DNA of 60,990 nt from Muribaculaceae bacterium (GCA_029057985.1 JAIDYR010000108.1:1-60990), one strand, 5' to 3'. Shown: positions 52,474 to 60,990, numbered from the stretch's first letter. Notes: generated by a model not told the origin, from the letters alone. Numbers and translations: made by a program.

Positions 52474-53763
52474 ATGAAGATTTTTACCAATTCCCGATTA
52501 TGGATGATGCTGTCGGCTTTGCTTACCATATTCTCCGGATATTCCGCTACCGAGATGATTGAATCGGGCGGACTGAATTACAAGATTCTGAGTGAAGAGA
52601 GCATGCAGGTCGCAGTCGCCGGAGTGGCTGAAGATGCAACTCTTATCACAGTTCCCTCGTCCATATTAATTGACAGCGAGGAATACACCGTGACAGAAAT
52701 TGCCGACCAGGCATTCGAAAATTGCAATCTGCTTCAGAATATCCAGCTTCCTTCGACTCTGACGGCAATCCGATATATGGCTTTCGGACATTGCGGATCA
52801 CTGACAGAAATCGCGATTCCCTCGAAAGTGACTACAATTGAAAACTGGGTCTTTGAAGCCTGCAAGTCGCTTAAGAAAGTGGAATTTCCCCCGGCTCTGA
52901 CTTATCTCGGCTATCATGCTTTCGATGGCTGCTCGGCACTTGAGGAAGTGACTCTTCCGGATTCATTGGAAGAGATCATGTCGCACGCATTCTACGATTG
53001 CAGTTCACTGAAATCTGTAATATTGCCAAAAAATCTCAAGGAATTGGGCGAGACATGTTTTCTCGGATGCAGCTCGCTGAATTATATTCCCCTCCCTTCA
53101 AGCCTGACCGAAATTCATCCTACCACCTTCTCCCAATGCTCCTCTCTGACTGATATCACAATTCCCGCTTCGATCAAAACTATCGGCATAGGAGCCTTCG
53201 ACAGCTGCTATGCCTTAAGAAACATTTATGTTCTATCCCCAACACCGCCACTGACCTATAAATCTACTTTCAACAGACTCGATTACAAGCTTATCAACGT
53301 ATATGTCGAGGATGAAGACAGCAGATATATATTTGCCATATCTCAGGGCTGGAACGTTTTCCCCGATTTCATAGCGATGAAGAAGATCGAAGGGAAAGAT
53401 TATAATCTGACGGCAGGGGAGACAATGGAACTTGAGGCAACTATCCCTTGTTATACCGAGGATGTGGAATGGAGCAGTTCCGATCCCGAAGTTGCGTCGA
53501 TAGATGCGTCCGGCCTGCTTACGGCTAACGGCAAAGGCTCGGCAAAAATTTACCTGACATTGACGGATACATTCGGAGTGAAAAACGTGCAGGAGGCCAA
53601 CGTAAGTGTATCAGTAAATTCCGCTATAGAGAGCATAGAAGCCGACTGCAATGGAAATGAGCAATATTTCACTCTCGATGGGCTCAAGATCAAATCCCAA
53701 GACATAAGATCCGGATTCTATATTCGCGTCAAAAACGGCAAAGCGGAACGGATACTACGTTGA
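52474..53763 (+). CDS. BspA-type leucine-rich-repeat surface protein with Big_2 domain
   Basis: 429 residues. Signal peptide, then about seven LRR_5 units of the form AFxxCxSLxxIxLPxSLxxI (about 70-270; for example AFYDCSSLKSVILPKNLKEL), a bacterial Ig-like Big_2 domain (about 305-385; WSSSDPEVASIDASGLLTANGKG) and a C-terminal tail YFTLDGLKIKSQDIRSGFYI ending in KAERILR that resembles type-9 or related sorting tails. Such proteins are surface adhesins. It is a single gene after the fructan locus. Confidence 0.85.
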   Translation: MKIFTNSRLWMMLSALLTIFSGYSATEMIESGGLNYKILSEESMQVAVAGVAEDATLITVPSSILIDSEEYTVTEIADQAFENCNLLQNIQLPSTLTAIRYMAFGHCGSLTEIAIPSKVTTIENWVFEACKSLKKVEFPPALTYLGYHAFDGCSALEEVTLPDSLEEIMSHAFYDCSSLKSVILPKNLKELGETCFLGCSSLNYIPLPSSLTEIHPTTFSQCSSLTDITIPASIKTIGIGAFDSCYALRNIYVLSPTPPLTYKSTFNRLDYKLINVYVEDEDSRYIFAISQGWNVFPDFIAMKKIEGKDYNLTAGETMELEATIPCYTEDVEWSSSDPEVASIDASGLLTANGKGSAKIYLTLTDTFGVKNVQEANVSVSVNSAIESIEADCNGNEQYFTLDGLKIKSQDIRSGFYIRVKNGKAERILR

Positions 53764-53776
53764 CTATTGTCGCTAA

Positions 53777-54289
53777 TTAATTATCCCAATCCCAATTTAG
53801 GTGCGAAAAAGAAACCCAAAATTCCACATCGGCATTTTCGGGCAATTTCTTCACCTTAATCGCAAACCGATTGAAATGGCGTATTTCGCTTTCACTCTCG
53901 GGGAATTCACCAACTCCGAGGTGAATTTCCCATTTATACTTATTCTCTATGCGGTCACGATAGAATCGATTGCTGTAGCTGTCGAAATCCCAGCGATAGA
54001 CACAATAGAATAACAGCAGATCGTAATTCCGGAAATTTATTTTTCGATATAATTCCGGGAATCCTATCGGGTCATCCGGTAATTCTTCCGCAGATCTGAC
54101 TATAAAACTCTTATCATCGAATTCTTTTGCCTTATCCGCAAAGTCCTTATCTGAAGTCTTAAAAGTGACTTCCGCAGGGCGATATTGTTCTGCTATATGA
54201 AGATTGACCTCCTTGGGAGGCTCCTCGCTATGGTGGCAGGATCCAAGGAAAATACACAAAGCAATAAGGAAAAGATTCAGATATCTCAT
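53777..54289 (-). CDS. Small lipoprotein of unknown function
   Basis: 170 residues. Lipobox LCIFLGSCHHSEE, then a charged, aromatic-rich mature part (YDLLLFYCVYRWDFDSYSNRFYRDRIENK-like, ending HLNWDWDN) with no family I recognise. It is on the minus strand and ends 13 bp from the LRR gene, a convergent arrangement; the CDF gene lies 115 bp upstream on the same strand. Confidence 0.65.
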   Translation of the reverse strand: MRYLNLFLIALCIFLGSCHHSEEPPKEVNLHIAEQYRPAEVTFKTSDKDFADKAKEFDDKSFIVRSAEELPDDPIGFPELYRKINFRNYDLLLFYCVYRWDFDSYSNRFYRDRIENKYKWEIHLGVGEFPESESEIRHFNRFAIKVKKLPENADVEFWVSFSHLNWDWDN

Positions 54290-54404
54290 AGTGGCGTGTC
54301 GTTTTGGTGTATCTACATATTAAACGCCGCGTCACTCTTATTATTTTCCGTTTCTCTTGCGAATTTCCGGTAATTCGTCGATCCTATTAAGGGTATTGAC
54401 GGAG

Positions 54405-55295
54405 TTAAGCCGGCTCCATGTGGATATTGATGAGAGAGCCGTCGCCGAATCTGGACTTGATGGCACTTTCGGCCGCTGAGGCTATGTCGTGAGCCTTATT
54501 AAGGGTCATATCGCCGTCCATTACGGCGTGAAAGTCTACTGCAATATTGTTTCCTACCCGACGCGTACGCATGTTATGGACGTTCGTAATCCCCGGAATA
54601 GACTTTACCAATCCGAGTATCTCTTCTTCATCTTTGGCAGGAAGCGAGGACTCGAGAAGTTCATCAAGAGCAGGCTTGATGATATCGTAAGCGCTCTTTA
54701 TAATCAGCAGACTGACCAGAATAGCGGCGATAGGGTCGAGTATACGCCATTTTTCTCCCAAGAACATAGCTCCGGCTATGCCGATAAGAGTGCCGGATGA
54801 GGAGATCGCATCGCTCCGATGATGCCAGGCATTGGCAATGACTGCCTGCGAACCCAATTTTTGTCCTATCCGGCGGGTATATCTATAAAGGATTTCCTTA
54901 GCTAAGATTGAAATGACAGCCATAATCAGGGCTATCATTTCAGGACGGGGGAGAGCCTCACCATTTATGCTTTTTATGACAGAATCAACGCCTTTGACCA
55001 GCAGCGTGACTCCGGCAGCGGCCAAAAGAAGCCCTATGATGACGGTGGCGAGGGTTTCGAATTTCCCGTGGCCGTAATTATGCGATCTATCGCGGGGTTT
55101 GGCCGCAATCCGGATGAATACGAGAACGATGACGTCAGAGAGCAAGTCGCTCAACGAATGGACAGCATCGGCCACCATCGCCGAACTCCTGCCTACGATT
55201 CCGGCAAAGAATTTCAGCACGACGAGCAGCACATTGACTCCGGTCCCGACAAGAGTCACCTTATATATCTCCTTCTCCCTACTGTCTATTTTCAT
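54405..55295 (-). CDS. Cation diffusion facilitator (Zn2+/Fe2+ exporter)
   Basis: 296 residues from ATG 55295; a longer frame starting at 55373 has an unconvincing extra 26 residues. Six membrane helices followed by a cytoplasmic CDF dimerisation domain (about 210-290; VHNMRTRRVGNNIAVDFHAVMD). The metal site is shown by HSLSDLLSD in helix 2 and HHRSDAISS in helix 5 (HxxxD pair), typical of zinc/iron-exporting CDF transporters. No regulator is adjacent. Confidence 0.92.
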   Translation of the reverse strand: MKIDSREKEIYKVTLVGTGVNVLLVVLKFFAGIVGRSSAMVADAVHSLSDLLSDVIVLVFIRIAAKPRDRSHNYGHGKFETLATVIIGLLLAAAGVTLLVKGVDSVIKSINGEALPRPEMIALIMAVISILAKEILYRYTRRIGQKLGSQAVIANAWHHRSDAISSSGTLIGIAGAMFLGEKWRILDPIAAILVSLLIIKSAYDIIKPALDELLESSLPAKDEEEILGLVKSIPGITNVHNMRTRRVGNNIAVDFHAVMDGDMTLNKAHDIASAAESAIKSRFGDGSLINIHMEPA

Positions 55296-55759
55296 ATCTG
55301 TATGTAATTTAGTTCCGCTCCACGAAACTAAAAGGTTATTGGGGTTATGTAACTTCGTCAACGCAGTTGACATCGTGGTTATTGGCGTTATGTAAATCTC
55401 TGATCTAACCGTCGCCCGGCGTAGCGCGGGCTATAGACGCGTCGGATATATGAAACCGTCCACTATTTCTCCCGCATAAGCAGAAAGAATTACAAATTTA
55501 ATGATAATTACAAAAATCCCCAAATATCTACAAAGATGTCAATTATTTAGAACAATATATATTTGCTAAAAACTAATAACTGATTTTTCCTCTCACAAGA
55601 CGCTGATTATAAATTGGACAAAATGAACTTGCAAATTACAATAATACTTTTTAACTTTGTTTAATGATATGATATAAACGCCGGCTAATCTCGTTGGCTT
55701 CATTATCGAAAAGTATCTCAAACCCTTAACCTTTATAAATCAATACTTAACTACTTAAT
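55296..55759. other. 464-bp intergenic region upstream of the lipoprotein operon
   Basis: Divergent region between the CDF gene and the lipoprotein operon. It contains a short GC-rich motif (CGGCGTAGCGCGGGCTATAGACGCG near 55418-55443) related to the GC-rich repeat, a GTTAT/TAACTTCG motif near 55340-55370, and the operon promoter at 55629-55659. No coding potential. Confidence 0.5.
55629..55659 (+). promoter_or_regulatory. Promoter of the lipoprotein operon
   Basis: TTG (55629-55631) and TAACTTTG (55652-55659) are 20 bp apart, a good Bacteroidetes promoter. The ATG follows at 55760, giving a leader of roughly 90 nt. Confidence 0.6.
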
Positions 55760-56398
55760 ATGAGAAAAATCTATTTCGTTTTGGGTTCTGCGCTTTTACT
55801 CTGCCTTTTCTCTGCATGCTCAAATTCCGATAAGCAGCATGAAGAGGACTCCATTCGTCGCGCTGATTCCCTGGCGGCCATTGAGGCTGCCGAAAAAGCT
55901 GCCGAAGAAGCTCGCCTCGACTCCATCCGGCAGGATTCAATCGAAAAAGCAGAAAAATTAATCGCAAGCATACCGACATTCAAAGAGATTCGCGACGCGG
56001 TATCTACATTTGATACGGCAAAACAATTAAACCTTTTTAAAAGCCGGGGGTTCACTTCAAATTATAAAAAGCATACTTATACTGTCAGTGAAGAAGAGGC
56101 AGGAGCAGAAGAACCGGGCACATATACTGTCAATGGCCCCGTGACTGCAACCCTCACCATTGATGGTAATGAAGTTTGTAAGTATCAGGAACTCAATAAC
56201 CATGGTTGGGGCTTTAAGATTACAATCAACGATGCTCCTCAAATCCTGGAAAAAATGAAAAAGGATGCTGATGAATATTTCAGGAAGGATGCAACTGCAG
56301 GGGGGTATTTCGCCGACGATAGTTACTGGAAACAGTATTGCCGCTGCCGAATAAAAGGGGATACCTTTGAGTACTTCATCGACCAAATGGGAGATTAA
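55760..56398 (+). CDS. Lipoprotein of unknown function, paralogue 1
   Basis: 212 residues. Signal and lipobox CLFSACSNSDK, an alanine/glutamate-rich helix (AAIEAAEKAAEEARLDSIR, about 36-62), then a small globular part ending YFIDQMGD. Its first ~75 residues are nearly identical to those of the protein at 57734-58306. Unrecognised family. First gene of a four-gene operon ending at 58306. Confidence 0.7.
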   Translation: MRKIYFVLGSALLLCLFSACSNSDKQHEEDSIRRADSLAAIEAAEKAAEEARLDSIRQDSIEKAEKLIASIPTFKEIRDAVSTFDTAKQLNLFKSRGFTSNYKKHTYTVSEEEAGAEEPGTYTVNGPVTATLTIDGNEVCKYQELNNHGWGFKITINDAPQILEKMKKDADEYFRKDATAGGYFADDSYWKQYCRCRIKGDTFEYFIDQMGD

Positions 56399-56420
56399 TA
56401 ATTTATAAAACTTACTCAAT

Positions 56421-56864
56421 ATGAAAAAACTGCTTACATTGATATTAGGAATGATGATTGCCACAATGGCATTCGCATACGATTTCGAAAACACGATTTT
56501 CAAAGCCGACCTTCAACAACCTGACGGCAGAACCCGCTCCATGTATCTGGAACTGAAACCGGAAGGTAAAGCTGTGATGACCATTAAAATTCCGGGAAAG
56601 AAAATCGAACGTGAGACCAACGCAACATGGAAGCCCGGCAGAGATTGGATCACCGTTGTCTCTCCCGGGGATGGTCAGATATTATTCAACATACATTACG
56701 ATAGGATCAACGGAAAGACCGTGCCCTCTCTTGTATTGGACAATCCTTACGGCGACGCTCCGGAATATTTTTTAATCTCGGAAGAGCAATACAAAAATGA
56801 GACGACAGCGCCGGCATCCTCAACATCGAAGAAAAGCTCCGCGACCCGCAAAAAACGTAAATAA
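56421..56864 (+). CDS. Small secreted protein of unknown function
   Basis: 147 residues with a signal peptide (MKKLLTLILGMMIATMAFA). The middle is beta-rich (MYLELKPEGKAVMTIKIPGKK, LFNIHYDRINGKTVPSLVLD) and the C-terminus is lysine-rich (SSATRKKRK). Unrecognised family. 22 bp after the first lipoprotein gene. Confidence 0.6.
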   Translation: MKKLLTLILGMMIATMAFAYDFENTIFKADLQQPDGRTRSMYLELKPEGKAVMTIKIPGKKIERETNATWKPGRDWITVVSPGDGQILFNIHYDRINGKTVPSLVLDNPYGDAPEYFLISEEQYKNETTAPASSTSKKSSATRKKRK

Positions 56865-56882
56865 ATAAAAAATAGCTTATCC

Positions 56883-57731
56883 ATGAAATATAATCTTATC
56901 TTATTTCTCTCTTCTTTATTTCTGGCCTTAGGTCTTATGTCGTGCGATGAATTATCAAATCCGGAGGCAGACCTTATTACTTCTCAGCAGCCATCTTCCG
57001 ACTATTTTTCTTCCATGTTTAATCTTCACGATGCTACATGGACCTATCAAAATTTGCGGACATATAAGAGAAATACCGGGACATGCTTCTTTAAACTGAA
57101 AAATAAGAATTTCATAGTCAGCGAGGCCGTTCTAAACTGTGTGACCGATTCAGAAGAGACCGCCGAAAAAATAAAAGCCGCTATGATTTCAGGAACCTGG
57201 ATTTCAAATGAAAATCCGTTTCCTCTGAATGTATCACGCAAAAAAAATATCGTCTATCTATCCGTACCTGAATTATGCGGCAGAAGAGTTGATTTTCTTT
57301 CTACTCTTACAGAAATGCCCGCAAGCGATATCTTGCAGCTCTGGTCAAAACAGTCTTATTATATCGACGGAATGACAAGATATTCATTGACAAACGGAAC
57401 GCTAAGCCAATCTGCTGAGTCAGGAGACTACATTCAGACCTACACCACAAAGAATCTCTTCCGTAAAAGACTGGAGGCTACTCTATATCTTGGTTACGAA
57501 GAGTGCAAGGTGATGGTTAAAGTGCCGTCTGATGAAATGGGAGCTTTTTTGTTAGAGGTATTCAAAATATACTATTCCATAACAAACCCGAATATCACCA
57601 ATTCAACTCTCAGCTTTAATATCCTTGCATCATCCTACTATATGACTGAGACATTTGACATCATCTCATATCAGCCGCTCGAGTCAATTATTCTGACCTA
57701 TGGATTGCCTATAAACTATAACAATCCTTAA
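56883..57731 (+). CDS. Lipoprotein of unknown function
   Basis: 282 residues, lipobox ALGLMSCDELSN. No recognised domain. The mature part begins with a serine-rich stretch and ends LTYGLPINYNNP. It ends 2 bp before the next gene, the second paralogue, so all are one operon. Confidence 0.6.
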   Translation: MKYNLILFLSSLFLALGLMSCDELSNPEADLITSQQPSSDYFSSMFNLHDATWTYQNLRTYKRNTGTCFFKLKNKNFIVSEAVLNCVTDSEETAEKIKAAMISGTWISNENPFPLNVSRKKNIVYLSVPELCGRRVDFLSTLTEMPASDILQLWSKQSYYIDGMTRYSLTNGTLSQSAESGDYIQTYTTKNLFRKRLEATLYLGYEECKVMVKVPSDEMGAFLLEVFKIYYSITNPNITNSTLSFNILASSYYMTETFDIISYQPLESIILTYGLPINYNNP

Positions 57732-57733
57732 AT

Positions 57734-58306
57734 ATGAGAAAAATACATTTCATTTGGGCTTCTGCTTTTCCTCTCATACTCTTCTCTGCATGCTCAAATT
57801 CCGATAAGCAGCATGAAGAGGACTCCATTCGTCGCGCTGATTCCATAGCTGCAATCGAAGCAGCCGAAAAAGCCGCAGAAGAAGCTCGCCTCGACTCCAT
57901 CCGGCAGGATTCAATTGAAAAAGCTGAAAAAATCATTGCAAGCATCCCGACATTCAGTGAGGTAGATAGGGGAAACTTCGCCACACTCTTCAAAAAGAAG
58001 GGATTTGAGATATCTTATAAGAAAGGAAAAGTATGGGATAATGAAGTGCTTGATTTTGTTCCATATAACAATACTATAGCATCTCTCAACAAAGGAGGCG
58101 AGCCATCATGTCTATTTGTAGAAAACGATAATGGCTGGACCATGACAATTAACGGTGCGCCTGAATTACTTGATAAATTCGCATCTGACGCTAAGAATAA
58201 TGTTGCGAAGTTGAAAAGAGAGAATAAGGGAGACTGGTACTTTGAAGCTTTTAAAGTGACAGTCAGCGGCAATTCCGTAAAAATGTATTGGCCGACGGGA
58301 GATTAA
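57734..58306 (+). CDS. Lipoprotein of unknown function, paralogue 2
   Basis: 190 residues, lipobox LILFSACSNSDK, followed by the same alanine/glutamate-rich helix as the protein at 55760-56398; 63 bases are identical between the genes (57782-57844 and 55808-55870). The C-terminal half differs, with NEVLDFVPYNNTIASLNKGG and end MYWPTGD. Last gene of the operon before an intrinsic terminator. Confidence 0.7.
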   Translation: MRKIHFIWASAFPLILFSACSNSDKQHEEDSIRRADSIAAIEAAEKAAEEARLDSIRQDSIEKAEKIIASIPTFSEVDRGNFATLFKKKGFEISYKKGKVWDNEVLDFVPYNNTIASLNKGGEPSCLFVENDNGWTMTINGAPELLDKFASDAKNNVAKLKRENKGDWYFEAFKVTVSGNSVKMYWPTGD

Positions 58307-58336
58307 TTCACTTCTTTTTGCAATAAATTCTCTATG

Positions 58337-58376
58337 AATGTAGCGCGGTGCTCAGCATCGCGCTACATTACTTTTT
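58337..58376 (+). terminator. Intrinsic terminator of the lipoprotein operon
   Basis: AATGTAGCGCG (58337-58347) pairs with CGCGCTACATT (58359-58369) across 11 nt and is followed by ACTTTTTTG, a standard rho-independent signal 31 bp after the stop codon of paralogue 2. Confidence 0.85.
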
Positions 58377-58504
58377 TGTCGCACAAAAAAAAGACCGACG
58401 AAAGCAATTACAATATCACGCTTTTTCACCTGCTTCTCGGATTTACTCCACATAAGATTCTTCAAGTGGACAAAGTGAACTGGCGAGTTTCTGAGAATTT
58501 TTTG

Positions 58505-58512
58505 TAGATTTG
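58505..58512 (+). promoter_or_regulatory. -7 promoter box for the gene at 58551
   Basis: TAGATTTG matches TAnnTTTG, 38 bp before the ATG. The upstream stretch TGGACAAAGTGAACTGG resembles TGGACAAAATGAACTTG before the lipoprotein operon (about 55615-55631). Confidence 0.45.
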
Positions 58513-58550
58513 CTTGTAAAATATCAAATTCATAAAACTCAATCCAACTC

Positions 58551-59432
58551 ATGAATCAATCTGAGAACTCATCTTTCATGGTAAAAGGGATGATCTCTTC
58601 TCCTTCTGATATGACTAATCCGACATTCGAAGAATGGATGAAGGAAATCATGGAATATTCCGATCGCACCATATCTTCGAGATCTAAGAATCTAAAGTCA
58701 ATATCCGAAATCTATGGAGATTTAGAAGACCTATACAAAGATGACAATCTTCAAGGGCTCCTCGAGGAACTGACATATTCACGCCACGAGCAAAGAAACA
58801 ATCAACCTCCGAAACACAAGATCCCAATAAATGGGGATCCTTATACCGGTACAGCGACCTATAAATCGACCGTAAAACTCTACAAGACTTACCTCGACTC
58901 GTTAGCTGCCGTATCATTCGCCAATTATGACTATAACCAAATTGAGCAAGCGATCTGCCAGGCTCTTGACGATTTGAAAGCAACGCTCGACAATCGCACT
59001 AAATTTACATCCGATGATGTAACTAACCTAATTTCCATCCCGCTGGAAACGCTCCTCTACAAATATCTGTCGCCATTTGGCTATACTGTTGAAAGAGAAC
59101 AGCAAGCAGGCAAAAATAGCGACCTTGCCAAAGATGGGAATTTCAGCAGTAGAGACCGATACGATATCATCGCTGAAGCTAAAGGAAAAGATCTTCCTAT
59201 GGTAATCATCGAGATTGATACACACAGAGCCGATCAAGTCTCCAAAAAGATGCTGTCGAGGGTAGCTCTCAACAATGCATCCGAAATGATCTACGTCTCC
59301 CTGATCTATCCTAACGAGCAATCAGGAAAAGAAGCAAGAAAAAAAGAATGTGAGAAATATTGTCTCTTCATGAATACAATATTCAAAATGTTCATGCCCC
59401 CCAAAAAATCCTTCATCAGCTACTGGCTATAA
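58551..59432 (+). CDS. Unknown protein with PD-(D/E)XK-nuclease-like C-terminal motif
   Basis: 293 residues without signal peptide, so cytoplasmic. The N-terminal half is helical and charged. The C-terminal half has RDRYDIIAEAKGKD followed by MVIIEIDTHRADQV: D205 and E221-I-D223 at a spacing typical of PD-(D/E)XK nuclease folds, although the canonical Lys is Asp here; KK at 231-232 may substitute. No neighbouring methylase or antitoxin is seen, so a restriction role is only a guess. Confidence 0.6.
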   Translation: MNQSENSSFMVKGMISSPSDMTNPTFEEWMKEIMEYSDRTISSRSKNLKSISEIYGDLEDLYKDDNLQGLLEELTYSRHEQRNNQPPKHKIPINGDPYTGTATYKSTVKLYKTYLDSLAAVSFANYDYNQIEQAICQALDDLKATLDNRTKFTSDDVTNLISIPLETLLYKYLSPFGYTVEREQQAGKNSDLAKDGNFSSRDRYDIIAEAKGKDLPMVIIEIDTHRADQVSKKMLSRVALNNASEMIYVSLIYPNEQSGKEARKKECEKYCLFMNTIFKMFMPPKKSFISYWL

Positions 59433-59525
59433 GGTAGCAATGAAAATAGGGAAAGAGTTCTAAAACGATATCACTATTATCCATTAAGAAATGGACAATA
59501 GTGAAGTAAATTAATAACTAAATAT

Positions 59526-60990
59526 ATGAGAAACAATCTTAGGTCAATCAAACTTCTTACGGGATATCTCGGAAAGAGTTCAGCCTATATCCTTATGACT
59601 GTTTTGGTGTGGTTAATGCCATGTTTATCCTATGCATGTCGTCATTTTACCGGACAGACCGTATCCTATACTTATGATGATACAAGGGATCATGTGAAAA
59701 TTAAAGTTCTATATCAGGGAGGTACAGTTCAGACAGGCACTCCCGTATGTGACAGAGCTATGGGCTGGGTTTCGACTGCACATCCATCAAATCCATATGA
59801 ACCAAAAGTAAAAATAGATACATATCATGTAGACGATAATGCCTTTGGAGGAGGCAGTATTGACGATTTAATTATTACCGGCAGATGTGAAGAAATTGGT
59901 CAAAATGCCTTTTTAAGTTGTCATATTAAGAACTTGACCATTTATCCGTCTGATGATTATGGACTTAAAATCAGATCAGGAGCTTTCTCCGGGATGTGGT
60001 CCATTAACAAGATAAAAATCATGGATCCAACTCCCCCATCTGTGCCCTATGGGGGAGCATTTAATAGTAGCTGCTTTGATTTTTCAAAATTAATCGTCCC
60101 TAAAGGATCGTTGGAAGATTATAAGAAGGATTCATTTTGGAGAAACTTTAAGAATATTTCTGAAGAAGATTTTCCAATTGAAGATATCTCTATCTTCATT
60201 AGTCCCTCTGCAAAAGTATATGTAGGCGATATATTACCTGTACTTAGTAATATATACCCTGAATATAAGGGGAAAAACATAACTTATACCTCTTCTAATA
60301 CGAAAGTCGTAGATGTTATTGATGGTAAGTTTGTAGCGGTCGGAGCCGGCACCGCCACATTGTATGCCAAATGTGATAACCTATCAGACAACGTAACGGT
60401 AACTGTTTTAACAAGAGAAGTGACAGGTATTAGTCTTGATAAAATAATGACGACCTTGGCAGTCGGAGAGAGTACGAGTTTGATCGCAACTGTCAGACCT
60501 TCAAATGCCACTGATAAAACCATTAAGTGGACTACCTCGAATGTCAGTGTCGCAACAGTTTCTACCGATGGCACTGTAATCGCTCATTCAAAAGGGACAG
60601 CGACTATTACTGCAACATGCGGAAATTTCAGCGCAAAGTGTACGGTAAACGTAATATCCGGTAGAGTTGAAAATGTGATTCTCAATAAGACTGAGGCTTC
60701 AATAATTATCGGAGGGAATCTAACTCTGACAGCTACCTTACATCCCGACAACGTTACCGACAAGACTATCATATGGACTTCATCTGACCCGACAATTGCT
60801 ACTGTCGATAGCAATGGTATCGTTACCGCTCATTCTTTAGGTACTGCAATAATTACAGCTACATGTGATAATGTGAGTGCAACCTGCACGGTGACGGTAA
60901 CTCCGGTTATGGCTGAAAATGTGATTCTCAATAAGACTGAGGCTTCAATAATTATCGGAGGGAATCTAACTCTGACAGCTACCTTACATC
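59526..60990 (+). CDS. Large surface protein with LRR-like and tandem Big_2 repeats (3' end outside the window)
   Basis: Open from ATG 59526 to the window edge, 488 codons so far. Signal peptide (GYLGKSSAYILMTVLVWLMPCLSYA), an LRR_5-like part (GRCEEIGQNAFLSCHIKNLTI, GAFSGMWSINKIKIM) up to about residue 210, then Big_2 Ig-like domains of 82 residues (about 225-305, 306-385, 386-465, with a further copy starting at 466). The last two begin with the same DNA (60669 and 60915, 246 bp apart). Likely a cell-surface adhesin; the end is missing. Confidence 0.8.
   Translation, partial: MRNNLRSIKLLTGYLGKSSAYILMTVLVWLMPCLSYACRHFTGQTVSYTYDDTRDHVKIKVLYQGGTVQTGTPVCDRAMGWVSTAHPSNPYEPKVKIDTYHVDDNAFGGGSIDDLIITGRCEEIGQNAFLSCHIKNLTIYPSDDYGLKIRSGAFSGMWSINKIKIMDPTPPSVPYGGAFNSSCFDFSKLIVPKGSLEDYKKDSFWRNFKNISEEDFPIEDISIFISPSAKVYVGDILPVLSNIYPEYKGKNITYTSSNTKVVDVIDGKFVAVGAGTATLYAKCDNLSDNVTVTVLTREVTGISLDKIMTTLAVGESTSLIATVRPSNATDKTIKWTTSNVSVATVSTDGTVIAHSKGTATITATCGNFSAKCTVNVISGRVENVILNKTEASIIIGGNLTLTATLHPDNVTDKTIIWTSSDPTIATVDSNGIVTAHSLGTAIITATCDNVSATCTVTVTPVMAENVILNKTEASIIIGGNLTLTATLH

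Noticed and set aside
58551..59432. Restriction enzyme of a complete R-M system
   Set aside because: No methyltransferase or specificity gene nearby and the metal motif is not canonical.

Overview
The window comes from a Bacteroidota chromosome, most likely order Bacteroidales (a Muribaculaceae-like gut anaerobe is my guess). The reasons are Bacteroidetes-type promoters (TAnnTTTG -7 boxes without Shine-Dalgarno leaders), a SusC/SusD pair, a hybrid two-component sensor, BspA-type leucine-rich repeat proteins, many small lipoproteins, and a division/cell-wall cluster in the order usual for this phylum. No read-out of species is possible from sequence alone.

Left part (1-10.9 kb), mostly minus strand: a tRNA-Thr(UGU) with a probable small SRP RNA just upstream of it under one good promoter, then housekeeping genes rnr, uvrC, apt, mnmG and ybeY, and two GT4 glycosyltransferases. 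A perfect 16-bp palindrome resembling parS lies directly behind mnmG (gidA), and a 38-bp near-continuous palindrome separates uvrC from apt.

Middle (11.1-27 kb), plus strand: the complete dcw cluster rsmH, ftsL-like, ftsI with a PASTA domain, murE, mraY, murD, ftsW, murG, murC, ftsQ, ftsA, ftsZ. Together these make the lipid-linked peptidoglycan precursor and the septal machine. mraZ is absent. It is followed by an rlmL-type 23S rRNA methyltransferase, a membrane protein, pdxB, RNase H1 and queG (27-32.3 kb).

A disturbed zone (32.3-36 kb) carries no long gene clusters but holds two 183-bp copies of a transposase-less inverted-repeat element, one of which splits a Rpn/PD-(D/E)XK gene exactly in frame; a candidate structured RNA with a four-way junction; an orphan intrinsic terminator; a GC-rich interspersed repeat; and a 48-codon secreted peptide or gene remnant.

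From 36 to 52.3 kb lies a fructan utilisation locus: a hybrid sensor with a periplasmic sugar-binding domain (like the fructose sensor BT1754), a GH32 fructosidase, an MFS sugar permease, a PfkB fructokinase, SusC, SusD, a surface lipoprotein, and a second LamG-GH32 protein whose nucleophile motif is altered. The inferred flow is: surface binding and import by SusCD, fructose release by GH32 in the periplasm, sensing of fructose by the hybrid kinase, uptake by the permease and phosphorylation by the kinase. A short deletion derivative of the 183-bp element sits in the susC leader.

The right end (52.4-61 kb) is accessory: LRR/Ig-like surface proteins, a CDF metal exporter, a four-gene lipoprotein/secreted operon with a duplicated lipoprotein and a clear terminator, a protein with a nuclease-like motif, and a truncated large protein with tandem identical Big_2 repeats that runs off the window.
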